Shown here piece by piece: positions 9,388 through 17,700 of a DNA stretch of 64,000 bases. The first letter of the stretch is position 1. Every line of letters starts with the position of its first letter. Both the position numbers and the translations under genes were made by a program. The notes beneath the pieces are model-generated. The model had not been told where the DNA came from. It saw only the letters and a program-made list of their open reading frames with translations, and did no database searches. Source of the DNA: Methanolinea sp. (GTDB taxonomy: Archaea; Halobacteriota; Methanomicrobia; Methanomicrobiales; Methanospirillaceae); contig CP064971.1 in NCBI GenBank assembly GCA_016699325.1, forward strand, positions 124,001 through 188,000, in the 5' to 3' direction.

Positions 9388-10023
9388 ATGAAGTACCCGG
9401 ACATGGACAAAATATACCGGACGTTGCCCCTCGATTCCATTCCATGGAACATTGAAATCCCGCCCGCTGCACTTGTTGGCCTGGTGGAGCAGGGACGGGT
9501 CCTGCCCTGCAAAGCAGTTGATCTGGGGTGTGGTGCCGGGAACTACGCCATATGGCTCGCTGGAAAAGGCTTCGAGGTTACAGGGATCGACAGTTCACCG
9601 ACCGCGATTGCGATTGCCACAAAGAAGGCTGCACAGAAGGGAGCCATGTGCAGGTTCGTTGTTGCCGACCTTCTCGGAGACCTGCACGAGCTTCAGGGCG
9701 AGACCTTCGATTTCGCATACGACTGGGAACTCCTGCACCACATCTTCCCCCAGGACCGGGAGCGTTACATCCGGAACGTCTCTGCCCTCCTCGGACCGGG
9801 AGGGAAGTACTTCTCGGTCTGTTTTTCGAAAGACGATCCCCAGTTCGGCGGTTCGGGCAGGTTCAGGAAGACCCGGATCGGGACCATCCTCTATTTCTCC
9901 TCCGAGCCTGAGATCCGGGACCTCCTGGAACCGTTTTTTTCCATCCTGGATCTCAAGGCAATCGAGATTGGGGCGAAGTCCGGGACTCATATCGCGATTT
10001 GTTCATTCGCCGAACGGCGCTGA
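9388..10023 (+). CDS. Class I SAM-dependent methyltransferase
   Basis: 211 residues with the standard Rossmann order. Motif I is AVDLGCGAGNYAIWLA (about 43-58), motif II FEVTGIDSSPTAI with the ribose-binding acidic residue, a VVADLL strand corresponding to motif III, and DFAYDWELLHHIFPQ as motif IV. This resembles the TehB/thiopurine-type small methyltransferases. It begins MKYPDMDKIYRTLPLDSIPWN, a substrate lid common in that group. The substrate is unknown. Confidence 0.8.
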   Translation: MKYPDMDKIYRTLPLDSIPWNIEIPPAALVGLVEQGRVLPCKAVDLGCGAGNYAIWLAGKGFEVTGIDSSPTAIAIATKKAAQKGAMCRFVVADLLGDLHELQGETFDFAYDWELLHHIFPQDRERYIRNVSALLGPGGKYFSVCFSKDDPQFGGSGRFRKTRIGTILYFSSEPEIRDLLEPFFSILDLKAIEIGAKSGTHIAICSFAERR

Positions 10024-10070
10024 AAGTTATCCGGAAGACCAGTCCCGGGATGAAGCCAGGAAAAAAGAGA

Positions 10071-10895
10071 TTATGGCCGGCCGCTGAATGTCAGGAGAGG
10101 GGATCCGTCACTGCCGGCAAGGACGAGCGTTCCGCCGTTGACCTGGTAACCCCTGACCGATTCAAGGGCTGCCAGGTAGGCATATTCCTGATCCATGACA
10201 TCCTTGTCAGGGCACATCAATCTCCTGGTCGAACCGAAACCGGTGATGGACATGGAGTTCCCGGTTGCAGTATAGCCGGCGAAGTAACGGTTGCACCCCG
10301 CCGATCCTGCCACCTTCCCATCAGGTCCAAAGACGGCAGTAATCTCGCTTCCGGCAATAACCGATGACACGGCACCGGGGGTGTGAACCGACGAGAGGGT
10401 CCAGTTCGTCCCGATGAGCGGAAGGGGAGCGGGAGGGACAGTTTTTACAAACGTGAGGATCACGTTCCCAGACCTGTCGGAGAGAACAAGATGGTCGCCG
10501 TCAATGGCAAAGGATCCTGCCTCCGGCAGGAGGCCCAGGTACGCGCTCTCCTGCTCCATTACGCCGGGTTCGCCGCAGTACATCAATGTGGACCCGGCCT
10601 GGCCGATGGTAAGCAGGCTGCCCGATGCCTTCCAGGATGCAAAGTAGCGGTTGCATCCCGCCGATCCGAAAAGCCTCCCGTCATCACCGAAGGTGAGGGT
10701 GACAGGACTGCCGGGCAGGGCCTGCACGGTCTTTGTGTCCTGCGAGTACTGGACAAGCGTCCAATCCGTGCCGGTGAGCCGGTCTTCCGGTCCCTGGCCG
10801 GTGCAACCCGCCGTAAGAAGCATGGAGATGAGGAGGACCGTGCCTCCCCCGAGGGCGACAGCACCGGTCCGTGTTCGTTTCTGTGCCATGTGCAT
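10071..10895 (-). CDS. Lipoprotein with two META (HslJ-like) domains
   Basis: 274 residues. A signal peptide (hydrophobic run about 12-30) ends in the lipobox LTAGC with Cys31 as the likely lipid-anchored residue. Two META domains follow, each starting L-x-GT-x-WTL (about 41 and 161) and each with the GSAGCNRYFA signature and a later Cys (MYCGEP, LMCPDK). These domains are found in HslJ-type surface proteins. The downstream convergent methyltransferase ends 47 bases away. Start may be Met1 or Met3. Function unknown; outside-facing and membrane-anchored is inferred. Confidence 0.8.
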   Translation of the reverse strand: MHMAQKRTRTGAVALGGGTVLLISMLLTAGCTGQGPEDRLTGTDWTLVQYSQDTKTVQALPGSPVTLTFGDDGRLFGSAGCNRYFASWKASGSLLTIGQAGSTLMYCGEPGVMEQESAYLGLLPEAGSFAIDGDHLVLSDRSGNVILTFVKTVPPAPLPLIGTNWTLSSVHTPGAVSSVIAGSEITAVFGPDGKVAGSAGCNRYFAGYTATGNSMSITGFGSTRRLMCPDKDVMDQEYAYLAALESVRGYQVNGGTLVLAGSDGSPLLTFSGRP

Positions 10896-11009
10896 GCAGG
10901 TTCATGGGCCCTGCCAGATGATAGTTATACCCTTGAGTGCGGGATTAATGGCAATAACCCGGCCCGGGTCTGCATTGGCGGCACAATACCCGCTGGCTAC
11001 CTGTACGGA

Positions 11010-11669
11010 TCAGAGCACCGCTTTGAGGAATGTATCAAAGCCAAGGCGATCGATCGTCCCACCCAGGCGTTCGGGAGCCTTTGCGTTCTCCTGGTAGAAG
11101 GCGATGACCCTCCTTGCAAGGGCTATTGCCTGTTCCTGGTCCAGGCCAGTCGCAATCTCGCGGCCTATCTTTGCCGTTCCGCCACCCTTCCCGCCAGCGA
11201 CGGCAGTAAAGCCCTCGTCAGTGCCAAAAAACCCGAGGTCTTTTAACCAGCAATCGCTGCAGCAGTTTGAGCATCCCGATATTCCCATCTTGAACTTGGC
11301 CGGGGCAGGCTTGCCATAGAATTCCTTGTCGAGCGCGAACCCCAGGCCCGGGCTGTCCTGCTTTGCTTTCTTGCATGACCGGGTGCCGGGACACATCTGG
11401 ATACTCCGGATCGTAAGGCCGATGGCCTTGGAGCGGTCCTCGAATTCAGCCCAGACGTTATCCAGGTCTTTTTCCTGGAGTCCGATGATGGCGATTCGCT
11501 GGGCACCGGTGAGCTTCAGGTATTTCGCATTGTACTTTTCCGCCACATCGGCTATCTTTCTTAACAATGCAGGCTCAACGAACCCTCCGGGGATGTGGGG
11601 GTGGATCAGGTAAGTCTCCATATCTCTCTGGACAATTGCACCTTTACCAGGAATGTTTGCTTTGGCCAT
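11010..11669 (-). CDS. Small siroheme Dsr-like protein (sulfite/nitrite reductase family)
   Basis: 219 residues, the size of the single-module Dsr-like proteins of methanogens and about half an assimilatory sulfite reductase. The siroheme/[4Fe-4S] ligand pattern Cys-x5-Cys (CPGTRSC) and Cys-x3-Cys (GCSNCCSDC) is complete, and the siroheme-contacting KLTGAQRIAIIG strand precedes it. A related protein is at 12937-13623 on the same strand. The physiological substrate of such proteins is not established and sulfite reduction is only one possibility. Confidence 0.85.
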   Translation of the reverse strand: MAKANIPGKGAIVQRDMETYLIHPHIPGGFVEPALLRKIADVAEKYNAKYLKLTGAQRIAIIGLQEKDLDNVWAEFEDRSKAIGLTIRSIQMCPGTRSCKKAKQDSPGLGFALDKEFYGKPAPAKFKMGISGCSNCCSDCWLKDLGFFGTDEGFTAVAGGKGGGTAKIGREIATGLDQEQAIALARRVIAFYQENAKAPERLGGTIDRLGFDTFLKAVL

Positions 11670-12197
11670 GGTTACCTCTAAACCTTGTTGATATTCTGAA
11701 ATGGTAAGGTGACTTTGTTAAAAAGAATGCCGGTTTAATATTCATTTCAAAAGCGACAGGATCCCCGCGATGCATTGTGCAAGCAGGACTCCCCCGGAAA
11801 GCGATCAACGAAAGCCAGGAACCGCACCTGGTCGCTCTTTCATGATACCGGGGAGATTGAACCGGTCACCGGGGGATGATCCCGACCGGTTTCGCAGAGC
11901 ATCGGGCTTTTTTATGTGAATTGAGGAGCAGGCTCCTGGTGGTTGCGGATAAACGATGCGTTCTCCCCGAGCTCAAGGGTTGGCGATTTCCCATGGTCCT
12001 GTCCTGGATGAACCGGTATCGAATTCACCGGGAGATGCATTTTCCCCAAAGAGACAGAGATACTTTTTGAAAGAACAATCGCAGTATCTCAATTTCCGGG
12101 AACGAGAGGAGACCGTCACCAGGGTGGGCGGGCTTTTCACGGTTCTGTCGGCCGGGACGACAACAATCTTAAATAGGAAGGACAGGGAGAGAGACCG
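11670..12197. other. Intergenic, no gene recognised
   Basis: More than 500 bases between a minus-strand and a plus-strand gene, so it should hold two promoters. I see no clear gene. ttaaataggaagg just before 12198 may be a TATA element with a short leader for the DUF488 gene. Confidence 0.4.
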
Positions 12198-12563
12198 ATG
12201 GTGGATTTCATGCCTATAAAGCTGAAACGTGCCTACGAGCCCCCCGAGGAGAGTGACGGGTACCGGGTACTCGTGGAACGCCTCTGGCCACGGGGGCTGT
12301 CCAAGGAACGCCTGAAGATCGATCTCTGGATAAAGGATGCCGGGGCAAGCCCGGGACTCCGGACATGGTTTGGCCACGACCCCGGGAAATGGGAGGAGTT
12401 CAGGAGACGATACTTCGAGGAGATACGCCAGCGCCCTGAAGTGGTGAAGCTCCTGGAGGACACTCTGAAACACCACGCCACAGTCTCGTTTATTTATGCA
12501 GCACACGATGAGGAGCACAACAATGCCGTGGCACTCAAGGAGTACCTGGAAGGGGCACGGTAA
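12198..12563 (+). CDS. DUF488 (YeaO-like) protein
   Basis: 121 residues. The marker LVERLWPRGLSKERLKIDLWIKD is the DUF488/YeaO signature, followed by LRTWFGHDPGKWEEFRRRY and a closing VSFIYAAHDEEHNNAVALKEYL. The function of the family is not settled. An internal ATG at 12210 (MPIKLKRAY) is an equally good start. It stands alone between the two siroheme genes, on the other strand, and is followed by two sets of tandem repeats. Confidence 0.85.
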   Translation: MVDFMPIKLKRAYEPPEESDGYRVLVERLWPRGLSKERLKIDLWIKDAGASPGLRTWFGHDPGKWEEFRRRYFEEIRQRPEVVKLLEDTLKHHATVSFIYAAHDEEHNNAVALKEYLEGAR

Positions 12564-12586
12564 TGTGCCTGGCAAACAACTCTCCT

Positions 12587-12637
12587 GCATGGTGACCGGG
12601 GATGCATGGTGACCGGGGATGCATGGTGACCGGGGAT
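12587..12637 (+). repeat. Three exact 17-bp tandem repeats
   Basis: The unit gcatggtgaccggggat occurs at 12587, 12604 and 12621 without a mismatch. It lies just after the stop of the DUF488 gene. Confidence 0.9.
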
Positions 12638-12666
12638 GAGCCTGCCGATGAGGGGCTTTCCAGGCC

Positions 12667-12884
12667 GGGCATGGCCAGGGCACCGTAGACGCTTCCTGCA
12701 GCACCTGGGAAAGACTCTCGCTCAAAAAACCATGAAAAACCATCTCCAGGCCCTGTTCCAGGGGCATTGCACGGGCATGGTCAGGACACCATAGACGCTT
12801 CCTGCAGCACCTGGGAAAGACTCTTGCTTAAAAACCATGAAAACCCGTCTCCAGGCCCTGTTCCAGGGGCATTGCACGGGCATG
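12667..12884 (+). repeat. About 106-bp tandem repeat, two copies plus a start
   Basis: Copies start with gggcatgg at 12667 and 12773 (period 106), and a third start appears at 12878 (period 105). Each copy carries gacgcttcctgcagcacc and a ctccaggccctgttcc segment. A few substitutions and one indel separate the copies. No open frame runs through it. Confidence 0.85.
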
Positions 12885-12936
12885 GAAGAGGGTGAAAGAC
12901 AAAAAAATCAAAAGGAAGGGGCGGTCTTTTCCACGG

Positions 12937-13623
12937 CTACCGCAGGCCCTCGAGGGGGATATACGGCAGGAGCGTGAGAAGTTCCGACTTCAACCGTTCA
13001 TACCCGATCCGCTCCAGGAACCGTGCCGTCCTCTCCTTCGGGCTGGCATTATTCTGGTAATATTCCAGCAGGCGATGGACGAGGTCAAGGGCGTCGTCCG
13101 TAGAGAGATCTTCTGCAATAACCGTCCCGACGGAAGGTCTCCTCCCGCTGTTTCCGCCGAAGATCACGGTCCACCCTTTCGTGGTCCCTACAAGCCCGAT
13201 ATCCCGGATGAAGCTCTCGCCACAGCACCGGGGGCAGCCGGACACCCCGAACTTGAGCTTTGCCGGGAATGTGGTGCCATGGTACTTTTCTTCGAGTTCT
13301 AACCCCAGCGCGGTGGAGTCCTGGACCCCGTACTTGCAGACATCCGTGCCGAGGCAGCCCTGGACGTACTTGATGCAGGGAGCCGTCTCTTTCTCGGCAA
13401 GGGGTCCGAGTTCCTTGAATACGGACGGCAGGTCTTTTTCCGGGATCCCTATCAGCATGAACCTCTGGCCCGAGGTGAGTTTAACCATCGGGACCCGGTA
13501 TTTCCGGGCAACGGCAGCAAGGTTCTCAAGCGCTTCGGGGGTGACAAATCCTCCCGGAACCCGGGTCACGATTCCAAAGGTCTTTCCATCCCGCTGGAGG
13601 ATGGCACCGGTATGATGAGCCAT
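12937..13623 (-). CDS. Second small siroheme Dsr-like protein
   Basis: 228 residues, a diverged relative of the protein at 11010-11669. The metal-cluster ligands are again complete: Cys-x5-Cys in GCLGTDVC and Cys-x3-Cys in SGCPRCCGE. VPMVKLTSGQRFMLIGI is the siroheme-binding strand. It is the third gene of an apparent HxlR-cupin-Dsr unit, 9 bases after the cupin stop, suggesting joint regulation. The C-terminal tail TLLPYIPLEGLR is extra compared with its relative. Electron donor and substrate unknown. Confidence 0.85.
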   Translation of the reverse strand: MAHHTGAILQRDGKTFGIVTRVPGGFVTPEALENLAAVARKYRVPMVKLTSGQRFMLIGIPEKDLPSVFKELGPLAEKETAPCIKYVQGCLGTDVCKYGVQDSTALGLELEEKYHGTTFPAKLKFGVSGCPRCCGESFIRDIGLVGTTKGWTVIFGGNSGRRPSVGTVIAEDLSTDDALDLVHRLLEYYQNNASPKERTARFLERIGYERLKSELLTLLPYIPLEGLR

Positions 13624-13632
13624 GGTCCTTCC

Positions 13633-13971
13633 TCACAGCAGCTTGGTCTCTTCGGCCGGTTTCGGCACCTTGATGACCAGCACCCGGAACACCGATGTGC
13701 TGTCGTTGATCCACCGGTGAGGGATCCTGGCCGGGCTCTCTATAAGGGTGTCCTTCCCCACCGTCTCCTTCTCATTGCCGATCTCTATTGTGCCCGTCCC
13801 TTCCAGCACGTAGAAGATTACATCGACCGGAGTCGCGTGCCGTTTCAGCGATTCGCCGGGCTGGAGGGTGATCATGACCACCACGGCATGGGGAATCTCG
13901 CATAGCTTTCTTGCGTCCACGTGGTGGGGGTTGGGCGAGCTGGCAGTTCTGGTTGCATCAACGATCTTCAT
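13633..13971 (-). CDS. Cupin-domain protein
   Basis: A single-domain small beta barrel of about 112 residues when started at ATG 13971 (MKIVDATRTASS). A GTG at 14007 would add 12 residues. The first cupin motif is degenerate (PGESLKRHATPVDVIFYVLEGTGTIEIG: one His and the Glu are kept), and the second keeps the His of PARIPHRWIND. Metal binding is plausible but incomplete compared with the textbook motif. It sits between the HxlR regulator and the siroheme protein on the same strand. Confidence 0.75.
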   Translation of the reverse strand: MKIVDATRTASSPNPHHVDARKLCEIPHAVVVMITLQPGESLKRHATPVDVIFYVLEGTGTIEIGNEKETVGKDTLIESPARIPHRWINDSTSVFRVLVIKVPKPAEETKLL

Positions 13972-14051
13972 AGCGAATTCATCTCTTACATTTCTCTGGT
14001 TCTTCACGTGATAATCAATTCATGGGTCATTCAGGCCATAAGGCCACTGGT

Positions 14052-14411
14052 TCAGAGCACACACTCTTTGCAGTCCTGGCTTTTACAGGTGATGTTGTCG
14101 ATCTTCCACTTCAGGGCCCATCTCTTGATGTCACGGATGATCTCGATGATCTCAAGGCCACTCTCGGTCAGGGTATACTCGGTCCGGACAGGAAACGCGG
14201 TCGCATCCACGGTGCGGGTGATGATCTCCTCTATATCGAGCTCCTTCAACCGCTCTGAAAGGACCTTGGGGGTGATTCCCGGTAAGGCGTCCCGGAGCTC
14301 AGAGAACCTCCTGCTATATCCCTCGCCCTTGTAGAGCTCCAGGATGATGAGCAGTGTCCACCGCTTGGAAAGATACCTGACCGTCTGACTGACCGTGCAG
14401 GATTCCTGCAT
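14052..14411 (-). CDS. HxlR-family winged-helix regulator
   Basis: 119 residues. The HxlR signature is clear: a Cys near the start (Cys5 in MQESCTVS), the helix SKRWTLLIILELYKGEGYSRRFSELRDALPGITPKVLSERLKELD, then the wing EYTLTESGLEI. A C-terminal cluster Cys109, Cys114, Cys117 (CKSQDCKEC) is an addition that could sense redox state or bind metal. A TATA-like box lies at 14435-14443, about 25-30 bases before the ATG, so the mRNA may be nearly leaderless. It is divergent from the cupin-ferredoxin operon at 14860 and followed by a cupin and a siroheme gene, so it probably regulates one or both sides. Confidence 0.85.
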   Translation of the reverse strand: MQESCTVSQTVRYLSKRWTLLIILELYKGEGYSRRFSELRDALPGITPKVLSERLKELDIEEIITRTVDATAFPVRTEYTLTESGLEIIEIIRDIKRWALKWKIDNITCKSQDCKECVL

Positions 14412-14859
14412 GGTATCTAAATGGGAACCTCTGGCTATTTATGCTTTAGTATGGAATAGATATCCTATATCAAAAACAAACCAAAAGAGCCTGGCGATGT
14501 TCTGCCACCATGATACAGTCAAGGGAAACGGGTGCACCGTGAAAGGTACCTGCGGGACTGGTGAAGAGACCGCGGCGTGCCGGGATGTCCCGGGATGTCC
14601 CTGCAAAGGAGAGCTCCGGAAAGAACCTTGCGGCGATAGGAAACGGAGAGGAGGGGTTCCTGTGCAGGGCATGTCCGGTGCGGGTGCACATTTTTTTCTA
14701 CCCCGGGCCCATCCGTTGTCTCTGTTACCTGCGGTGGCGGACGTGCCCGCCGGGGATTGTGGCCCGGAAGCCCGATACCCATGGTATGGGGCCGGAGGCT
14801 GGTATCCACATGGTTTTTTAGGGCCATAAGACGAGACTCTGGAGAAAGGGTGAGCTGAC
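14412..14859. other. Divergent regulatory region
   Basis: About 450 bases between the HxlR gene and the cupin-ferredoxin operon, with no convincing gene. It has a doubled gggatgtccc (near 14581-14602), which might be an operator, though it could also be a chance repeat. Confidence 0.4.
14435..14443 (-). promoter_or_regulatory. TATA-like box for the HxlR gene
   Basis: On the minus strand it reads CATAAATAG, ending 24 bases before the ATG at 14411, matching the archaeal box A distance for a leaderless or very short-leader transcript. Confidence 0.4.
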
Positions 14860-15231
14860 ATGGAATTCAAACTGGAACCCCCGGACATAACCGAAAGACC
14901 GGATAAGAAACGGGACGAACTCAAGGGAAAGGTACTGGTCCTCAAGGACCTCGTGGACTACCAGGACGGGACGGTCGCGAGCCGGATGGTCATCAACCGG
15001 AAAGCAGGCAGCATCACCCTCTTCTCTTTTGACGAGAACGAGGGGCTCTCCGAGCATACCGCCCCCTACGATGCCGTGGTCACCATCCTTGACGGTGAAT
15101 GCGAGGTCTGGGTCTCGGGAAAAACGTTCCAGATGAAGGAGGGGGAGACGATTATCTTCCCAGCCAATGCCCCGCATGCACTCTCAGCGATCACCAGGTT
15201 CAAGATGATGCTGATCATGGTCAGAGGCTAG
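14860..15231 (+). CDS. Cupin-domain protein
   Basis: 123 residues. Here the first cupin motif is nearly complete (SEHTAPYDAVVTILDGECEVWVSG) and the second ends IIFPANAPHALSAITRFKMMLIMV. Many such proteins carry a bound Mn, Fe or Ni, while others are sensors. It is the first gene of a four-gene operon with two zinc ribbons and a ferredoxin, and has only 2 bases before the next ATG. It is distinct from the cupin at 13633. Confidence 0.85.
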   Translation: MEFKLEPPDITERPDKKRDELKGKVLVLKDLVDYQDGTVASRMVINRKAGSITLFSFDENEGLSEHTAPYDAVVTILDGECEVWVSGKTFQMKEGETIIFPANAPHALSAITRFKMMLIMVRG

Positions 15232-15233
15232 CC

Positions 15234-15521
15234 ATGGCAGGCGATGAGAAAGACGGGTATTACTGTTCCATCTGCGGGGGTATCCCCCCGGACAAGATCA
15301 GGACAAAACGGGTCCTGATCAATGGCAAGGAGACCGGAATCGATCATCTCGACTTCATTTTTAAAGACGTGAAAAAGCTGGAGCTGGCGGATGGCCCTGC
15401 CATTTCCCGGGAGATCATGAAACGGGTTAAGGAATTCAACTACGTGCCGACGAAGAAGGAAGCGGTGTATGCCGACGCACTGTTAGAGGAATACCGCTGC
15501 TGGGAGAGAGAACATGCTTGA
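15234..15521 (+). CDS. Small Cys-x2-Cys protein
   Basis: 95 residues from ATG 15234, directly after the cupin stop; longer upstream frames overlap the cupin and are rejected. The N-terminus YYCSICGGIPPDK is half a zinc ribbon. The rest is a compact helical part (DHLDFIFKDVKKLELADG, REIMKRVKEFNYVPTKKEAVYADALLEEY). I have seen comparable short proteins beside cupin and ferredoxin genes in methanogens but know no established function. Confidence 0.7.
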   Translation: MAGDEKDGYYCSICGGIPPDKIRTKRVLINGKETGIDHLDFIFKDVKKLELADGPAISREIMKRVKEFNYVPTKKEAVYADALLEEYRCWEREHA

Positions 15522-15762
15522 TCGATGTCCCGGTGCGGCAAACATCCGGACACCTACCCTGGCCATCAAGAAATGCCCCCAGTGCGGCGAGGAGATCGAG
15601 GTCTTCTCAAACGATGTTTCCGTGAAGTGCAGCAGGTGCGGTTTCACCGTCTACAATGACCTCCTCTCCTGCGTCCAGTGGTGCAAGTATGCAAGAGAGT
15701 GCGTAGGAGAGGAGACGTACCGGAAACTGACGGCAAGGAAGCCTGGACATCACCGTGAGTGA
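15514..15762 (+). CDS. Zinc-ribbon protein
   Basis: 82 residues, starting 8 bases before the previous stop. CPQCGEEIEVFSNDVSVKCSRCGFTVYND is a full zinc ribbon (two Cys-x2-Cys knuckles). The tail SCVQWCKYARECVGEETYRKL has three further cysteines and could bind a second metal. The first 15 residues look unconserved, so translation may begin later. Position between a Cys-rich small protein and a ferredoxin suggests an electron-transfer or metal-handling role. Confidence 0.7.
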   Translation: MLDRCPGAANIRTPTLAIKKCPQCGEEIEVFSNDVSVKCSRCGFTVYNDLLSCVQWCKYARECVGEETYRKLTARKPGHHRE

Positions 15763-15771
15763 GAAAATACC

Positions 15772-16623
15772 ATGAAAAGAAAGATCATCCATATCGATGA
15801 AGAAAAGTGCACGGGATGCGGGCAGTGCATCCCTGACTGTCCTGAGGGAGCATTGCAGCTGATCGACGGAAAAGCACGCCTCGTGAGCGACCTCTTCTGT
15901 GACGGGCTTGGTGCCTGTATCGGCACTTGCCCCGAAGGGGCAATCACGGTCATCGAACGCGAAGCCGGGGCCTATGACGAGAAGGCCGTCATGGCCAACG
16001 TCGTTTTGCAGGGGCCGGCGGTCATCACCGCCCATCTTGAGCACCTCCTCGGACATGGGGAACACGCCCTCTACCAGCAGGCAATCGAATACCTGGAGGA
16101 GCACCACATTCCCGTCCCCCGGCACCGTACCCCGGGAAGTCGTCCCGGCCCTGTGGCACAGTGCCATCCCTCGGTTACAGGCTGCCCTGGATCTGCAGCA
16201 CGGGTCATCACCCGGCAACCGCGGGCCGGGTCCCGGCAGCAGGCCGGAGCAACCCGTTCAGAGCTGAGGCAGTGGCCGGTGCAGCTCAGGCTCCTCAACC
16301 CCTATGCCGGATACTTTGACCATGCCGATCTGCTCATTGTCGCTGATTGTGTTCCTTTCGCCTTCGCCGATTTCCACCGTGAATTCCTGAAGGATAAACT
16401 GGTGATCGTGTTCTGCCCGAAACTGGATGCGGACATTGAAGGCTATATCACCAAGCTGTCCGAGATATTTTCCAGGCATCATATCAACTCTATTACCCTG
16501 CTTCGCATGGAAGTCCCGTGCTGCAGCGGTACGACCTCCATCGTGAAGCAGGCAATGGAGCGTTCGGGAAAGAAAATCCCGCTAAAGGAGTACACGATCA
16601 CGGTAGAAGGAGAGGTGGTGTGA
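15772..16623 (+). CDS. 2x[4Fe-4S] ferredoxin with C-terminal domain
   Basis: 283 residues. Residues about 13-62 hold two cluster motifs: CTGCGQCIPDCPEGAL and CDGLGACIGTCPEGAI; in the second the pattern is Cys-x4-Cys rather than Cys-x2-Cys. After a Pro/Arg/Gly-rich linker (about 120-165, including CPGSAAR) comes a conserved C-terminal domain with LRQWPVQLRLLNPYAGYF, DLLIVADCVPFAF, FCPKLD and MEVPCCSGTT, giving four more cysteines for another cofactor. Similar proteins occur with hybrid-cluster proteins and Dsr-like genes in anaerobes. Last gene of the operon. Confidence 0.85.
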   Translation: MKRKIIHIDEEKCTGCGQCIPDCPEGALQLIDGKARLVSDLFCDGLGACIGTCPEGAITVIEREAGAYDEKAVMANVVLQGPAVITAHLEHLLGHGEHALYQQAIEYLEEHHIPVPRHRTPGSRPGPVAQCHPSVTGCPGSAARVITRQPRAGSRQQAGATRSELRQWPVQLRLLNPYAGYFDHADLLIVADCVPFAFADFHREFLKDKLVIVFCPKLDADIEGYITKLSEIFSRHHINSITLLRMEVPCCSGTTSIVKQAMERSGKKIPLKEYTITVEGEVV

Positions 16624-16983
16624 ACATGCCCGTTTCAACATTTATCGGTGCATGACGTGGTTTTGCAAGGGGCAGTCCCAACAAGATCCCCTTTACACTT
16701 TTCCTGCCGCTGTCCTGCGTGAACAGGGAGATGATCGATTTACTGTGTTTTGTTGACCACCTTGCCGGGGCACAAGGGTTTGGACCGCACACTTTCACCA
16801 CTGGAAGATATACCTAGTACTTTTAGCCGGGATGATTATTTTAAGCGGATTTCGCTCAAAGAAGCAATTACAGGCCTTGGCTGAATGGTAATCCCGATAG
16901 AAGGCTATTGAATATTTTCAGATCGGACTCTTGTTTTATAAAAAAAAAAACGTGCGGGGGCCGGGCAGAGAGCCACATCAGCC
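16624..16983. other. Convergent intergenic region
   Basis: No gene seen between the ferredoxin (+) and livF (-). Contains the A tract at 16940-16950. Confidence 0.45.
16940..16950 (-). terminator. T-tract terminator for livGF
   Basis: Eleven A on the plus strand, so eleven T on the minus strand, 34 bases past the livF stop. Confidence 0.5.
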
Positions 16984-17700
16984 TCACATACCCAGGTATG
17001 CTGCCCGGATCTGGTCATCGTGGAGGAGTTCTTCGGAAGACCCTTCCCTGACGATCCTTCCATTCTCAAGTATGTAGCCCCTTTGTGATATCTCCAGGGC
17101 GTGCTGTATATTCTGTTCAACAAGCAGGATCGAGAGGCCGGATTTATTGAGGGTTGCCACTGCATCAAGGACGGTTGATACCAGGAGGGGTGAAAGGCCA
17201 AGCGATGGCTCGTCCAGGATCAGCAGAGACGGGCGGGCCATGAGTGCACGGGCTATAGCGAGCATCTGCTGTTCTCCTCCGGAAAGCGTCCCGGCAAGCT
17301 GGCTTTGACGTTCTTCGAGCACGGGAAATAGCGCAAAGATCTCTTCGTACCTGGCCGCCGTCTCCCGGTGGGGGAAGCTTCCAATCTCCAGGTTTTCAAT
17401 CACCGTCATCTTCGGAAAGAGTTCGCGCCTCTCAGGGACAAGGGAGAGGCCCCGCGTCACCACGTCATAGGCAGGGAGCGATGAAATATCCGTTTCCTGA
17501 AAAAGGACCCTCCCTTTCCGGTCCCGGACGAGCCCGAATATGCTCTGCACCAGTGTCGTCTTGCCTGCCCCGTTCGCACCAAGGATGGTAACAATCTCCC
17601 CGCTATTCACCACCAGGGAGATATCCCAGAGCACCTGGAGACCGGAATAAAATACCGAGAGGTTGCGGACCTCAAGGAGGCGGGTGTTTTCTCCCGTCAT
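16984..17700 (-). CDS. livF: Branched-chain amino-acid-type ABC transporter ATPase (LivF)
   Basis: 238 residues. Walker A GANGAGKT (about 38-45), Q-loop region, ABC signature LSGGEQQMLAIARAL, Walker B LLILDEPSLGL and the switch-region LLVEQN all present. The EPSLGLSPLLV and NIQHALEISQRGYILENG texture is LivF-type. The ATG overlaps the livG stop (ATGA), so the two are coupled. Permease genes livH and livM are not in the window. A Liv-type binding protein is encoded 43 kb away at 60863-62167. Confidence 0.85.
   Translation of the reverse strand: MTGENTRLLEVRNLSVFYSGLQVLWDISLVVNSGEIVTILGANGAGKTTLVQSIFGLVRDRKGRVLFQETDISSLPAYDVVTRGLSLVPERRELFPKMTVIENLEIGSFPHRETAARYEEIFALFPVLEERQSQLAGTLSGGEQQMLAIARALMARPSLLILDEPSLGLSPLLVSTVLDAVATLNKSGLSILLVEQNIQHALEISQRGYILENGRIVREGSSEELLHDDQIRAAYLGM

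Noticed and set aside
10383..11246. 287-codon plus-strand frame
   Set aside because: Antisense to the META lipoprotein and to the end of the siroheme gene, both well supported.
12587..12884. CRISPR array
   Set aside because: Units are contiguous, with no unique spacers of constant length, and no cas genes are near.
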